Assembly: GCF_029814175.1 (NCBI RefSeq)
Contig: NZ_CP122312.1
Span: 930,001-994,000 of the forward strand
From: Halospeciosus flavus
GTDB lineage: Archaea > Halobacteriota > Halobacteria > Halobacteriales > Halobacteriaceae
Direction of reading: 5' to 3'
DNA: 64,000 nt
In this document: positions 26,989-34,832 of the stretch, piece by piece
Layout: the number at the start of each line of letters is the position of its first letter
How positions within the stretch are numbered: the first letter of the stretch is position 1
Program-made: the position numbers and the translations under genes
The notes under the pieces: model-generated
Database searches by the model: none
What the model was told of the DNA's origin: nothing
What the model saw: the letters and a program-made list of their open reading frames with translations, nothing else

Positions 26989-26998
26989 GGTATAAGAT
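26989..26998 (+). promoter_or_regulatory. TATA box for the 27021 small gene
   Basis: The sequence GGTATAAGAT is centred about 27 bases before the ATG at 27021, giving a leaderless or near-leaderless transcript. It lies 30 bases after the integrase stop. Confidence 0.6.
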
Positions 26999-27020
26999 AG
27001 CGGGTCTCGTGTAGAACAGT

Positions 27021-27173
27021 ATGGCGCTCAAGCCTTCCCCGATGCAGGCCGTGTTGGTTCAGGAAGCCGTGGTCGAGTCCATCAAGGACGGCGACCTCGG
27101 CCAGCACGAAGAAGAGTTGATGCAGGATTTCTGTAACGATATCGACCTCTACCTCGTCGGCGTCAGCATCTAA
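27021..27173 (+). CDS. Small viral protein, unknown function (50 aa)
   Basis: A 50-residue frame, MALKPSPMQAVLVQEAVV to FCNDIDLYLVGVSI, with a TATA box at the right distance. It is amphipathic-helix-rich at the N-terminus (VLVQEAVVESIKDGDLGQHEEELMQDF) and lacks transmembrane segments. Its position beside the integrase suggests a role in lysogeny or excision; that is only an inference. No family is recognised. Confidence 0.55.
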   Translation: MALKPSPMQAVLVQEAVVESIKDGDLGQHEEELMQDFCNDIDLYLVGVSI

Positions 27174-27357
27174 AATAGAACCGTCGTAGCGCCTGTTTTC
27201 GAGGGATAGAAGCCGTGTAGGTGCCCCCGCTCAGAACGCAATCTGGGGCGTCTGAGGGGATTCTGGTATCGGGATGTATCGCCTTCGGGGTCGCGCTGGA
27301 AGCCCACCACGGGCCTCCTGTGGCGTGACAAATCGTGAAGAATAGGCTATTTTCTGG

Positions 27358-28170
27358 TTACTCGTCCGAGTCGGGGTCGAAGGGCACATTTCGAGTTCCC
27401 TTCTTGTGAACCCAGAGGTCTTCCCGGTAGTGAGACTCGTTCACACCGAGCCGCCGCTGGGTCTTAATCTGATACTCGTGTTCCTCGTCGGTCATCGGTC
27501 GAGCGAGACCATCGGTGATGAAGGCGTCGCGTCGGAACGGGATGACCTGAACGAGCGGCGTCCCTGCCTCGATGATTCCCTCGAAGTCTCCACCCGTCCA
27601 CATAAACGGCGCGTTGATGAAGTTGAAGTAGCGGTCGGCATCCACGACACCGGAGAAGGTCTCGAAGCGTTCCTCGATGCGGTTGAACGGCGAGGTAATC
27701 AACAGAGAGTAACCGTCAGGGACGTTGATGCACCAGTAGTTGTGCCACTTTAGGATGGGCCACTCGTGTCGGGGGAACATCTCTTCCCCGACCTGAGCCA
27801 TACTGTGTGAACTGACCATATCGAGGTCGAAGTCCCATTTGTATTCAACGTAGCCGTCCTGTGCCCGGAACTCCACGTCCGCCGCGAGCGGGAGAATCCA
27901 GCCCATCGTCATCGCTTCCATAAACGGAGCGCACCGCTTGACGGTGGAAGTGCCGATGCTCTTCTGGTCGTTCCCGCCACGAGTGAACTGCTGGAGGTTC
28001 TTGTACCAGTCCGGCATCACCTTGTTCGCCGGAATCGGCTCGGGGAGAACCCCATAGTCGTCTTCTCGGCAAACGAACTCAACGATGGAACCTTCGGTGT
28101 CGTCGTTCTCTAACTTCTTGTACCCCGAGAGGTCGCTGACCTTCTCGGTGAAACTGCTTAGGTCTAACAT
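27358..28170 (-). CDS. Conserved viral protein with a leader motif (270 aa)
   Basis: A 270-residue soluble protein. LPEPIPANKVMPDWYKNLQQF, followed by TVKRCAPFMEAMTMGWILPLAADVEF, and later FNFINAPFMWTGGDFEGIIEAGTPLVQVIPF resemble a family found in tailed phages that I know only as uncharacterised. The start at 28170 is decided by the viral leader motif (minus-strand ACCAACCAGACCCAAAATG). It lies downstream of the structural genes on the same strand and forms its own unit, 110 bases past the zinc-ribbon gene. Role unknown. Confidence 0.6.
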   Translation of the reverse strand: MLDLSSFTEKVSDLSGYKKLENDDTEGSIVEFVCREDDYGVLPEPIPANKVMPDWYKNLQQFTRGGNDQKSIGTSTVKRCAPFMEAMTMGWILPLAADVEFRAQDGYVEYKWDFDLDMVSSHSMAQVGEEMFPRHEWPILKWHNYWCINVPDGYSLLITSPFNRIEERFETFSGVVDADRYFNFINAPFMWTGGDFEGIIEAGTPLVQVIPFRRDAFITDGLARPMTDEEHEYQIKTQRRLGVNESHYREDLWVHKKGTRNVPFDPDSDE

Positions 28171-28186
28171 TTTGGGTCTGGTTGGT
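28171..28186 (-). repeat. Viral leader motif before the 28170 start
   Basis: ACCAACCAGACCCAAA directly abuts the start codon of the 270-residue gene on the minus strand. It is one of at least a dozen copies of the sequence in the virus (others at 53672-53686, 56290-56306, 58811-58827, 59572-59587, 60411-60425, 60989-60999, 61595-61609, 61942-61957, 62819-62834, 63835-63850). Confidence 0.85.
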
Positions 28187-28209
28187 GTGGTCGAATCGCG
28201 TTGCCACTC

Positions 28210-28224
28210 GGGGGTAGTTCCCCC
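28210..28224. terminator. Hairpin after the late operon
   Basis: A perfect five-base stem GGGGG/CCCCC around a TAGTT loop lies between the small zinc-ribbon gene and the 270-residue gene on the minus strand. It may terminate the long structural transcript. Archaeal terminators usually need a U tract, which is weak here. Confidence 0.35.
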
Positions 28225-28280
28225 ATCTACACTACGTCAGGTACTAAAAGGGTGTCGCTCAGCGGGGTGTAGAAGGGGTC

Positions 28281-28385
28281 TTACCCGCAGGCAGACCACC
28301 CGCAGTCGAGACAAACCGGACAGCCACCGATGGGCTGAACGCGGCGGGAACCGCAGTCTCGACACTCGGACGCGAAGCCGCCCAT
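28281..28385 (-). CDS. 34-residue zinc-ribbon protein
   Basis: A 34-codon frame that starts one base past the stop of the membrane-protein gene. It contains CRDC near residue 8 and CPVC...CGWSAC near residues 22-33, six cysteines in all, enough to bind a structural zinc. Many haloarchaeal viruses carry such mini zinc ribbons next to late genes. Function is unknown. Confidence 0.6.
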   Translation of the reverse strand: MGGFASECRDCGSRRVQPIGGCPVCLDCGWSACG

Positions 28386-28589
28386 CTATCGTTCCTTCCG
28401 ACAGCCGAGGGCGGCGCAGTCCACGGGCTTCGGGCAGTCGTCGCACTCGGCGCTGGCGTTCCCGCTGTCACCGGCTCCATACCGGCGGCGGAGAATACGG
28501 CGAGCAAGCCGGGGCATCCCAGCCGCGAGAGCCATACCGAGGAAGAGCAGTTCGAGGTCGCCAATCAGGATAACTTCAGGAAGATTCAT
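28386..28589 (-). CDS. Small membrane protein with a cysteine tail (67 aa)
   Basis: The protein has 67 residues. The N-terminal MNLPEVILIGDLELLFLGMALAAGMP is one long hydrophobic segment, followed by a basic patch (RLARRILRRRYG, cytoplasmic by the positive-inside rule) and a cysteine-rich tail with CDDC and CAALGC. It overlaps the next upstream gene by four bases (ATGA) and so is translated with the late genes. A holin-like or membrane-anchoring role is possible but unsupported. Confidence 0.55.
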   Translation of the reverse strand: MNLPEVILIGDLELLFLGMALAAGMPRLARRILRRRYGAGDSGNASAECDDCPKPVDCAALGCRKER

Positions 28590-29080
28590 CGTTGGTGTGC
28601 AATCAGGTAGGTGTGGTTGTCGAACAGTACGGTCGCGTAGGAGACGCCCTTCGACGCCGAGAAGTTCGCTCCCTTGAGGTGACCGGAGGCGTCAGCCATC
28701 CAGTCGTCCTCATAGTGGGCGTAGACCTCTCGGCCCGGTAGGCCGTCGTCGCGCTCGAACAGGGTGATGTGTAGTTGCATCCCCGGCTCGACGCGCCCGG
28801 TCGGGTCAGTCGCGTGGGTGAATCGCCACGACCCCTCCGAGAGCCGACCGTCGGGAAGGGTTTTGAAGCAGGCGATAGGGTTCCGCTCGCCGCCAGCGGC
28901 CACCAGTTCCTCTTCGATGGCCTCCTCGTCTTCATCGAGGTGGGCCACGTACTGATTCAGCGTGGTCGTCCCGACGCCGTACCCGCCGAAGGGCACGAGG
29001 TACGGGTGGAGCCGGGGATACAGTACCCGGCGGACAGTCTCAATCCAATCGTCGTCACTATCGAGTAGAAATTTTACCAT
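28586..29080 (-). CDS. Late viral protein, unknown function (164 aa)
   Basis: A 164-residue soluble protein, MVKFLLDSDDDWIETVRRVLYPRLHPYLVPFGG..., with a mixed alpha/beta profile and no transmembrane segment. It lies at the end of the tail-fibre region, 24 bases below the fibre-adjacent gene, on the same strand. GMQLHITLFERDDGLPGREVYAHYEDDW suggests a beta-sandwich. A fibre attachment or chaperone function would fit the position only. Confidence 0.5.
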   Translation of the reverse strand: MVKFLLDSDDDWIETVRRVLYPRLHPYLVPFGGYGVGTTTLNQYVAHLDEDEEAIEEELVAAGGERNPIACFKTLPDGRLSEGSWRFTHATDPTGRVEPGMQLHITLFERDDGLPGREVYAHYEDDWMADASGHLKGANFSASKGVSYATVLFDNHTYLIAHQR

Positions 29081-29104
29081 TAGAAAACCGCAGAAGTGGC
29101 CTTT

Positions 29105-29470
29105 TCAGGCCGAGGTGTCGTCGGTCTGGGCGGCCTCGTGGTCGCCAGCCGAACCCACGTCTTCGCCGCTCACCACGTCCCACATAAAGGAGACGGCCTG
29201 TTCGAGAGCCGCCAACTGAATCTGGGTGTCGGGAGCGTCCTTGTTTGTCTCTTCCTTGTACGCGGCGATAGAGTCAGCGATGACCTGTTTCCGTGCGTCG
29301 GTGACGAGGGCGCGGTCAACCGCTGTCGAACTTTCCTCGGGGACGATTCGGGTGTCGAGATAGGCCACGTCCGTCTCGGGGTCAACCTCGACCTCGTCAA
29401 CGCGGGAATCACCCACGTCGTTACCTTCGTAGCCCGGCGGGACTACCAGAACCGTAATTTCCTGAACCAT
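29105..29470 (-). CDS. Late viral protein, unknown function (121 aa)
   Basis: The start at 29470 gives MVQEITVLVVPPGYEGNDVGD. The larger open frame to 29668 lies across the glycine-rich fibre gene and is a shadow. The first ~60 residues are beta-rich and the rest is helical and acidic (VDRALVTDARKQVIADSIAAYKEETN). It starts two bases before the stop of the fibre gene. Such a small downstream protein often assists fibre folding or attachment; this is inferred from position. Confidence 0.55.
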   Translation of the reverse strand: MVQEITVLVVPPGYEGNDVGDSRVDEVEVDPETDVAYLDTRIVPEESSTAVDRALVTDARKQVIADSIAAYKEETNKDAPDTQIQLAALEQAVSFMWDVVSGEDVGSAGDHEAAQTDDTSA

Positions 29471-29471
29471 T

Positions 29472-30692
29472 TTAGAGCAACTCCTTGATATCGTAGATGA
29501 ACGTGATTCCGTCCTGACCCGTCTTCCCCGCGTTCGAGTTGAAGTTCGAGCCATCGTACTTCTGCCCGCCGGGGATACCACCGACTCCACCACCGAGGTC
29601 GAGGCTCGGGGTCTGGTCAGCGAACCCGATGACGAGACCACCAGCACCGCCACCACCGCCGCCGCCATCGCGCTTGGCCTCCTTTATATTGAAGTTCGAG
29701 GTGCCACCGCCGTCGTTGCGGTTGTATCCATCAACTTCGCTGTGGAAGCCGTCACCGCCCTGTCCTCCCTTAGCAGAGAACGTGACACCGAGACCGACGC
29801 TCTCGGAGACGAGTAGGATGAAGCCGCCAGCGCCACCGCCAGCGCCCCCCTCACCGCCCCTGACGTTCGCCCGAGCGTAACTGTTGTAGGAGGTGTCGTT
29901 GTTGCTCTGGTGGCTCAGGTAGTGGTTCTTGTTCGCTTGGTCGTCGTCGCCGTTACCACCGCCCCCGCCCTTCGAGGCGAAACTCCCACCGGCACCACCA
30001 CCGCCGCCGCCCACGTCAACGTAACTACCGTAGTTGTTATTGTTGTTGCCGTGGTTCGCGGGGTTATACATCCGCAACTGCTCGTTACCACCGCCAGCAC
30101 CGGAGTCGCCGGAACCGGGAAGGAGGGTGTCGAGCGGACTCTGGGTGATGTAGGCACCGGAGAGGAGGTAGTCTTCGAGGTAGGGCTTGAGCGTCGAGTC
30201 GTTGTAGACTGAAGAGTGCGCGTTCCCAGAGCCGCCCCCGTTGTTCCCGTTCCAGTTATTCCCGTCGTAGTAGCGGTTCGTCCCCACGCTGGGGTTTGTG
30301 CCCCCGGTGCCGGAAGCGCCGGTCGCAGGGATGCTGTACCCCGCACCAGAGCCACCGTTGCTGTTGTTACCGAAGTTGTTGCCGGAGGAACCCGATTCTC
30401 CGTCCACCGAAATGGTGCCGGTTCCCTCGATGGTCTTCGCCATCAATTCGAGGTTCCCCCCGGAGTTACCGCCCCTCGGGCCGCCGGAGCCACTACCCGC
30501 GATATCGTAGAGAGTCTTGATGGTGCCGTTCACGGTGAGTGTGTCGGTGACCATCAACCGAGACCGAGACTGGAGGGTGAGAGTCGCTCCCTCCTCGACC
30601 GTCAGATTCCGATATTCCAGAACGGGATTCGTCTTGGTCGTGTTCGTGCTAATCGTTTCGTCGCCAAGTTGACCGCTTCCGTAGTTAACCAT
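29472..30692 (-). CDS. Glycine-rich tail fibre / receptor-binding protein
   Basis: A 406-residue protein. A short beta-rich N-terminus (VLEYRNLTVEEGATLTLQSRSRLMVTDTLTVNGTI) gives way to a domain of glycine-rich loops (DGESGSSGNNFGNNSNGGSG, GGGGGAGGSFASKGGGGGNGDD, GGEGGAGGGAGGFILLVSE) between predicted beta strands, ending with hydrophobic strand YDGSNFNSNAGKTGQDGITFIYDIKELL. Glycine-rich sandwich tips form the receptor-binding end of T4-like and related phages' long fibres. The run of glycines in sets is unusual for salt-adapted proteins. Lies directly after the larger fibre gene. Confidence 0.75.
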   Translation of the reverse strand: MVNYGSGQLGDETISTNTTKTNPVLEYRNLTVEEGATLTLQSRSRLMVTDTLTVNGTIKTLYDIAGSGSGGPRGGNSGGNLELMAKTIEGTGTISVDGESGSSGNNFGNNSNGGSGAGYSIPATGASGTGGTNPSVGTNRYYDGNNWNGNNGGGSGNAHSSVYNDSTLKPYLEDYLLSGAYITQSPLDTLLPGSGDSGAGGGNEQLRMYNPANHGNNNNNYGSYVDVGGGGGGAGGSFASKGGGGGNGDDDQANKNHYLSHQSNNDTSYNSYARANVRGGEGGAGGGAGGFILLVSESVGLGVTFSAKGGQGGDGFHSEVDGYNRNDGGGTSNFNIKEAKRDGGGGGGGAGGLVIGFADQTPSLDLGGGVGGIPGGQKYDGSNFNSNAGKTGQDGITFIYDIKELL

Positions 30693-30707
30693 AGATGATA
30701 GGTGAGA

Positions 30708-32075
30708 TTAGGATTGCCGCCGAGCGAGCCGCGTGTGGCGGTATCGCGCTCGGGTGTCCATCGCCTTCCACTCCTCTTCCTCCTTCTTCGAGAGGCCGGT
30801 GTCGCCGGGCCGCATCACCCAGCGCCGGTAGAAGCCATCGAACGTGGGATTGTTCGCCACGTTCGAGCGGGCTATCCGAACCCGAATCTGGAGGTTGGTG
30901 CCAGCGGGAACCGCCGTCGAGATATCGCCGTGGTTCTCGATATCCGAGACCAGAACGTTCCCGACCTCGTCCAGCACGTCCACCGTGACGGTCTCGCCGT
31001 CCTCGGTCTCCGTGTACCGAAGGATATCCCAGTCCGTGATACGCTCGTCCGGCTCGACCGGCGTGAGGATGGTCTCGCCATACTCCCGAGCGCCCTCAAC
31101 GATGCTGTCGAGGTAGATGGCGCGGGTGTAGCCCGAGGAGGACGTATCCGTGATGAACGTAATCTCGGAGGTTCCCGAGACCGCGTTCTCCATCGGGTAG
31201 TCCGTCAGTTCCTCGACGCCGTTGATGAAGAGGGTGAACGTCCCGGCGTCGTAGTCCACATCGAACTCGAAGTCGTAGTTCGAGCCGGGCGACCACGAAG
31301 CGAAGAGTTCGGAGTTGTCGTGGAGGGTGACGTTGCCGCCACCGTCGTTGAACGTAATCTGGAACCAGCGCGTCCCGTTCGGGCCGTCGAGCCGGAGGTG
31401 GGCCGCGTCGTTGATATTCGCCGTGTCGCCGTCGATACGGAGCCGAGCCTCGATGTTCTGGGCGACCGGGGCCTCGCGGGTCAGCACAGCGGAGGCGGTG
31501 TTCCCGACGGATTCGACGTGGCCTTCGGTTCCCGACAACGAGGGGGCGGTCGTCCACTCCCACGCTCGGTCGTTCGGCTTCACCCCGTCGGTGAAGTCTG
31601 CAACCACGACCTCGTCAATCAGTTTGATGCTCCCCGTGTCGGTCAGTTCCGTGCGGGGAACCGGGTCGAAGGTAACCGCAACATCGGACACCGTGAAGTC
31701 GTCGTACTCCTGATACCCAATCTCGGGCTGGGCCTCGAACTTCTCCCCGTCGGAGATGTAGAGGAGACCAGAAGAGGTCTTGTGCCACGAGACGGACTCC
31801 GTGAGGTTATCCGGGGTCTCGACTTGCGTGAACTTGAAGCCGCCCAGTTGGTCGGCGTGGAGTCCATCGACCTTGTCCGCGTTCACCACCGTCCCGTCCG
31901 TCTCGGGGTCGAGGGTGTTCGTGTGGTCGATGAGGTGCTGTACGTCCTTGATGAGATTGTCGAACAGGAAGTTCGCCCACTCGGCGGGAAGCGGCTCGTC
32001 CTTAGCGAAGGCCCAGCCGTCCTTCCACTCAACGCCGGGGTCTCCCCACGACTTTAGAAGTGTCTCGTATGCCAT
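30708..32075 (-). CDS. Tail fibre / host-attachment protein
   Basis: A 455-residue protein. N-terminal ~110 residues (MAYETLLKSWGDPGVEWKDGWAFAKDEPLPAEWANFLFDNLIKDVQHLIDH) resemble the baseplate-attachment end of fibres, with the repeat VNADKVDGLHADQLGG typical of fibre shafts. The middle forms a lectin/LamG-like beta-sandwich (VESVGNTASAVLTREAPVAQNIEARLRIDG...FNDGGGNVTLHDNSELF...FTLFINGVEELTDYP), suggesting glycan recognition. The C-terminal end is basic. It follows the tail protein I gene by one base and precedes the glycine-rich fibre. Confidence 0.75.
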   Translation of the reverse strand: MAYETLLKSWGDPGVEWKDGWAFAKDEPLPAEWANFLFDNLIKDVQHLIDHTNTLDPETDGTVVNADKVDGLHADQLGGFKFTQVETPDNLTESVSWHKTSSGLLYISDGEKFEAQPEIGYQEYDDFTVSDVAVTFDPVPRTELTDTGSIKLIDEVVVADFTDGVKPNDRAWEWTTAPSLSGTEGHVESVGNTASAVLTREAPVAQNIEARLRIDGDTANINDAAHLRLDGPNGTRWFQITFNDGGGNVTLHDNSELFASWSPGSNYDFEFDVDYDAGTFTLFINGVEELTDYPMENAVSGTSEITFITDTSSSGYTRAIYLDSIVEGAREYGETILTPVEPDERITDWDILRYTETEDGETVTVDVLDEVGNVLVSDIENHGDISTAVPAGTNLQIRVRIARSNVANNPTFDGFYRRWVMRPGDTGLSKKEEEEWKAMDTRARYRHTRLARRQS

Positions 32076-32720
32076 TTATTGAATCAGTCCTCCGAAGGTG
32101 CCGCCGGAGTCGGCGGGGTCGCCGTTTTCATCGAGCGTTCCGAACCCCCGGTTCGGGTCAGTCTGACCGCTCTCGTACTCCTCAACGGACACAGGCCGGA
32201 AGGAGCCGTTATACTGAATCTCGACGTGCTTCCCGGCGGGATTCAGTTTGTCGGCTATCTCCGGTAGGTCGGAGGGTTCGAGAACGGAGTCTTCGACCCG
32301 GTGAGAGGGGACGAGGAAGGCGACAGTCGAGGGTTCGTCGTAGAGGTATCTCCAGTCTTGATACCAGAGTTCGTCTACTTCCCCCCTCAGGATGCTGGAG
32401 AGCAATATAAAGATATCGCTGATTGTACCCTCTGCGGTGAGAGCCTGAAACTCCATCAGAACCCGCGCACGGTACTTCTCAAGGCTCTCCCCATCGCGGC
32501 GGGAAGCCCCGACCACGTCGGCAATCCGATTTATGGAAGAGGCCTTCTCCGCATCCTGTAACGTCATCGCCTTATCGACAGTCTCGATATCGGCGTCGAG
32601 CCGGTCGATGGCTTCGGCGGCGGCCCACAGCAGGTCGTAGTTCCCCGAAGTCTCGTCCTTCGGCATAAACGCCGGAAGGGCCGTTGTCAGTTCCTCGACG
32701 GTGGGGTACTCGTCAGTCAT
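32076..32720 (-). CDS. Tail protein I / DUF2313-like baseplate protein
   Basis: The protein has 214 residues. The N-terminal helical region (LWAAAEAIDRLDADIETVDKAMTLQDAEKASSINRIADVVGASRRDGESLEKYRARVLMEFQALTAEGTISD) matches the conserved signature of phage P2 gpI and the related Mu/lambda-type DUF2313 family, which link baseplate to fibres. The C-terminus is Gly/Asp-rich. It starts three bases past the J-protein gene, in a canonical J-I-fibre order that supports the assignment. Confidence 0.8.
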   Translation of the reverse strand: MTDEYPTVEELTTALPAFMPKDETSGNYDLLWAAAEAIDRLDADIETVDKAMTLQDAEKASSINRIADVVGASRRDGESLEKYRARVLMEFQALTAEGTISDIFILLSSILRGEVDELWYQDWRYLYDEPSTVAFLVPSHRVEDSVLEPSDLPEIADKLNPAGKHVEIQYNGSFRPVSVEEYESGQTDPNRGFGTLDENGDPADSGGTFGGLIQ

Positions 32721-32723
32721 AGT

Positions 32724-33953
32724 TTAGAGGGAGTTCCGCGTGATGGTCAGCGAGCCGTCGAGGGCGTCCGAGGTGGCGACCTCCTGCCCGCTAATTTCGA
32801 CGTTGTCGGTTCCGGTCGGATTCTCGGTGAGACCCACTTTCAGGTCGGTCACGTCATAGACGCCGGGAACCTGCCGGATGGCGAACTCAATCTCACCAAC
32901 CAGCACGTCGTCGCCGCCGTCGAGGTCGCCCGAAGTGAGAGTCCCCGACGACCGCGTGCCGCCGATGTACCGAACGATGGAGTCACGAACGGCGGTGTCG
33001 CCCTCGTAGTCCTCCGTCGTCGTGATGGTCATATCGACGTAGACCTGTCGCTGGGTCGGCTCACTCCACGAGACCGGGTGCGTCTGCCCGTTTGGGAGCG
33101 CCGCGTCGCCCGTCTTGGGCGTCCCGGCGATGCCACCTACGGTGCCGTCTCCGGCGGCCTTGAGTTCGAGTATCTGGTCAGCGACGGCCTGTTCGTCGCC
33201 GCCTTCCACGACTAACTCAAAGGCGTTCGAGTCGCGGCCCTCGGCGTCGGTCTCCGGGGTGTCGTTGATGAAGATGGAGACGGACTTGACGCCGGGAACC
33301 CGCTTGAGGCCACGGACGAGCGCGGGGGCCGATGCCCGGCTCCCCTCGCCCAGTTCCGTCTTCGCCCGCTCGCGGAGTTCCGGGTCGGTCTCTCGGTTCT
33401 TGCCGCCGTCGGTCTCGACGTGGTTCGTGACGCCGTTGATGCCCGTTACCGGGGTCTTCATCCGGGTGATGGTGTTCGGCCCGAGGTTCGAGTCGGAGCC
33501 GCCTTCGAGCGCCCGGATGTTCACGTCAACGTGCGTCTGTCCAGCGGGAAGCGTCGCCTGAACGGTCGTCTCGAACTCGATGGGTTCGTAGCCGCCCGTC
33601 TGAACGACCGTCCCGACAGGGATGGTGTAGTCCGTGCTGGCGGCCTCCTCGCGCTGGAAGCGGGCTTGCCCGGTCGCTCGCTGGGCGGGCTTCCTGCTGA
33701 CACCAATCTGCTCTACGACCTTGTCGAGAGCCGCCCCGCTGGCGTTCGCAATCTGGGAGGCGTCGAGGATGGCCGCGAGGTCAATCTGGGCTTCCGCGAG
33801 GCGTTCGGCAATCGGGTCGTAGAACAGCCGGATGATGGCAAGTTCCGAGTCGTTGAGGTCGTCCCCGAACCGGGTCTTCGCGTCGGCCATCATCGCGTCG
33901 AGGATGACCTCCTTGGTGTCCGGGTCGAACGAGCCTTCGTCGTTAACAGTCAT
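32724..33953 (-). CDS. Baseplate J-like protein
   Basis: A 409-residue J-like baseplate wedge protein (P2 gpJ/T4 gp6 type). It has the typical helical start (LAEAQIDLAAILDASQIANASGAALDKVVEQIGVSRKPAQRATG), the central beta-hairpin (SDSNLGPNTITRMKTPVTGINGVTNHVETDGGKNRETDPELRERAKTE) and the alpha/beta repeats (GLKRVPGVKSVSIFINDTPETD). It overlaps the gp25 gene on the upstream side (ends one base before it) and the wedge heteromer with gp25 is expected. Family length is 300-450. Confidence 0.9.
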   Translation of the reverse strand: MTVNDEGSFDPDTKEVILDAMMADAKTRFGDDLNDSELAIIRLFYDPIAERLAEAQIDLAAILDASQIANASGAALDKVVEQIGVSRKPAQRATGQARFQREEAASTDYTIPVGTVVQTGGYEPIEFETTVQATLPAGQTHVDVNIRALEGGSDSNLGPNTITRMKTPVTGINGVTNHVETDGGKNRETDPELRERAKTELGEGSRASAPALVRGLKRVPGVKSVSIFINDTPETDAEGRDSNAFELVVEGGDEQAVADQILELKAAGDGTVGGIAGTPKTGDAALPNGQTHPVSWSEPTQRQVYVDMTITTTEDYEGDTAVRDSIVRYIGGTRSSGTLTSGDLDGGDDVLVGEIEFAIRQVPGVYDVTDLKVGLTENPTGTDNVEISGQEVATSDALDGSLTITRNSL

Positions 33954-34274
33954 TTATTCAGAGAGAGTAGTGAGGAAATCCTCGCCGGTCGCGTAGACAA
34001 CCCGAACCTCGACCGTGTTCGGCGCGTCCGGGTCGGGTGAGATGATGATGCTCTGTACGTTGTCGATGCTGTCCTCCTCGTCGGCCACGCGGCTCGCCTC
34101 CAGTTTCAGGAGGGCCGCGATGTTCACGTCGGCGTTCTCACCGACGAGTTCGGTGTAGTACGAGGTGAGCCGGATAGCGAGCCGTTGCTCGAACTCTGCG
34201 CGGCCCCGAACCAGCGGAACGTCGTTGCGGTGGTCGAGAGAAATATCGAAATTAGAATCGAGTCCAATGTCCAT
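33954..34274 (-). CDS. Baseplate wedge protein gp25-like (lysozyme-like W)
   Basis: A 106-residue protein. The central EFEQRLAIRLTSYYTELVGENADVNIAALLKLEASRVADEEDSIDNVQSIII with a C-terminal strand matches the gp25/W family, which forms the core of the baseplate wedge with J. Start at 34274 has a TATA box 24 bases upstream, so it probably heads its own transcript. It precedes the J gene by no gap. Confidence 0.85.
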   Translation of the reverse strand: MDIGLDSNFDISLDHRNDVPLVRGRAEFEQRLAIRLTSYYTELVGENADVNIAALLKLEASRVADEEDSIDNVQSIIISPDPDAPNTVEVRVVYATGEDFLTTLSE

Positions 34275-34293
34275 AGTGTGCTAATGCGTATCG

Positions 34294-34301
34294 CTTATAT
34301 T
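34294..34301 (-). promoter_or_regulatory. Internal late promoter (TATA box) for gp25-J-I-fibre genes
   Basis: On the minus strand AATATAAG is centred 24 bases from the start codon at 34274, within a 198-base gene-free gap between the PAAR-like gene and gp25. This is the classic spacing for a leaderless archaeal transcript. Confidence 0.6.
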
Positions 34302-34472
34302 CCTAAATCAGACTATACGTGATGCTTATGTACGTGGCTACCGAAGGTAGGGCGGAAGAGCGGTCATAGCGACTCTACAAAACGACCAATTCGGTTATCC
34401 CCAAACCTGCGGGAACCACGACCTCCCAGACAGGACTCTCTACTCTGTTTTGGTCTTCTGGGTGGCGGTACT
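34302..34472. other. Intergenic gap between the PAAR-like gene and gp25
   Basis: A region of 171 bases without a supported gene. It includes A/T-rich stretches and the possible end of the upstream tail transcript; no other feature is seen. Confidence 0.4.
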
Positions 34473-34832
34473 TCAGCCGGAGTGAACCGACTCGTTCCCG
34501 CCGGATGAGGTGTAGTCAACGGAGCCACCGGAACCGGGGTCGGTAGCGGCTCCCGAGACAGCGAGGTATGCGGCCTTCCCGTCAACGGAGACGGTAGGAG
34601 ACACGGCTTCCTGCTGGATAGAGTGAGCCGAGTAGGCGATACAGTTGCCCTCGTCGTCAACGTCGTGTCCGTGAGAGGCGAACTCAAGGCTCGCGTCCTG
34701 CTCGACGCCGATAGGGGTGCCGTTCACCTTCACCGTCGAGTCCCCACTCAGAACACCACTTACGGTCGGGGAACACGCGCCGGGGTGGCCCCCTGCCTCA
34801 ACGGACGCTCCGATTAGTGCAAGCGGTTCCAT
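34473..34832 (-). CDS. PAAR-like spike tip protein
   Basis: A 119-residue protein with several histidines and a VKVNGTPIGVEQDASLEF segment like the PAAR repeat core (VNGxPxA.xGD), plus a Gly/Ser-rich end. PAAR proteins sharpen the tip of contractile spikes by binding metal with histidines; here HP near 16, HGHD near 54 and H near 70 and 117 could do so. It begins one base before the stop of the spike gene, so the two fit as spike and tip. Confidence 0.6.
   Translation of the reverse strand: MEPLALIGASVEAGGHPGACSPTVSGVLSGDSTVKVNGTPIGVEQDASLEFASHGHDVDDEGNCIAYSAHSIQQEAVSPTVSVDGKAAYLAVSGAATDPGSGGSVDYTSSGGNESVHSG

Noticed and set aside
28237-28573. Plus- and minus-strand frames overlapping the two small Cys proteins
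   Set aside because: Basic/shuffled composition; the real frames are the small Cys-rich ones with stop-start spacing of one base.
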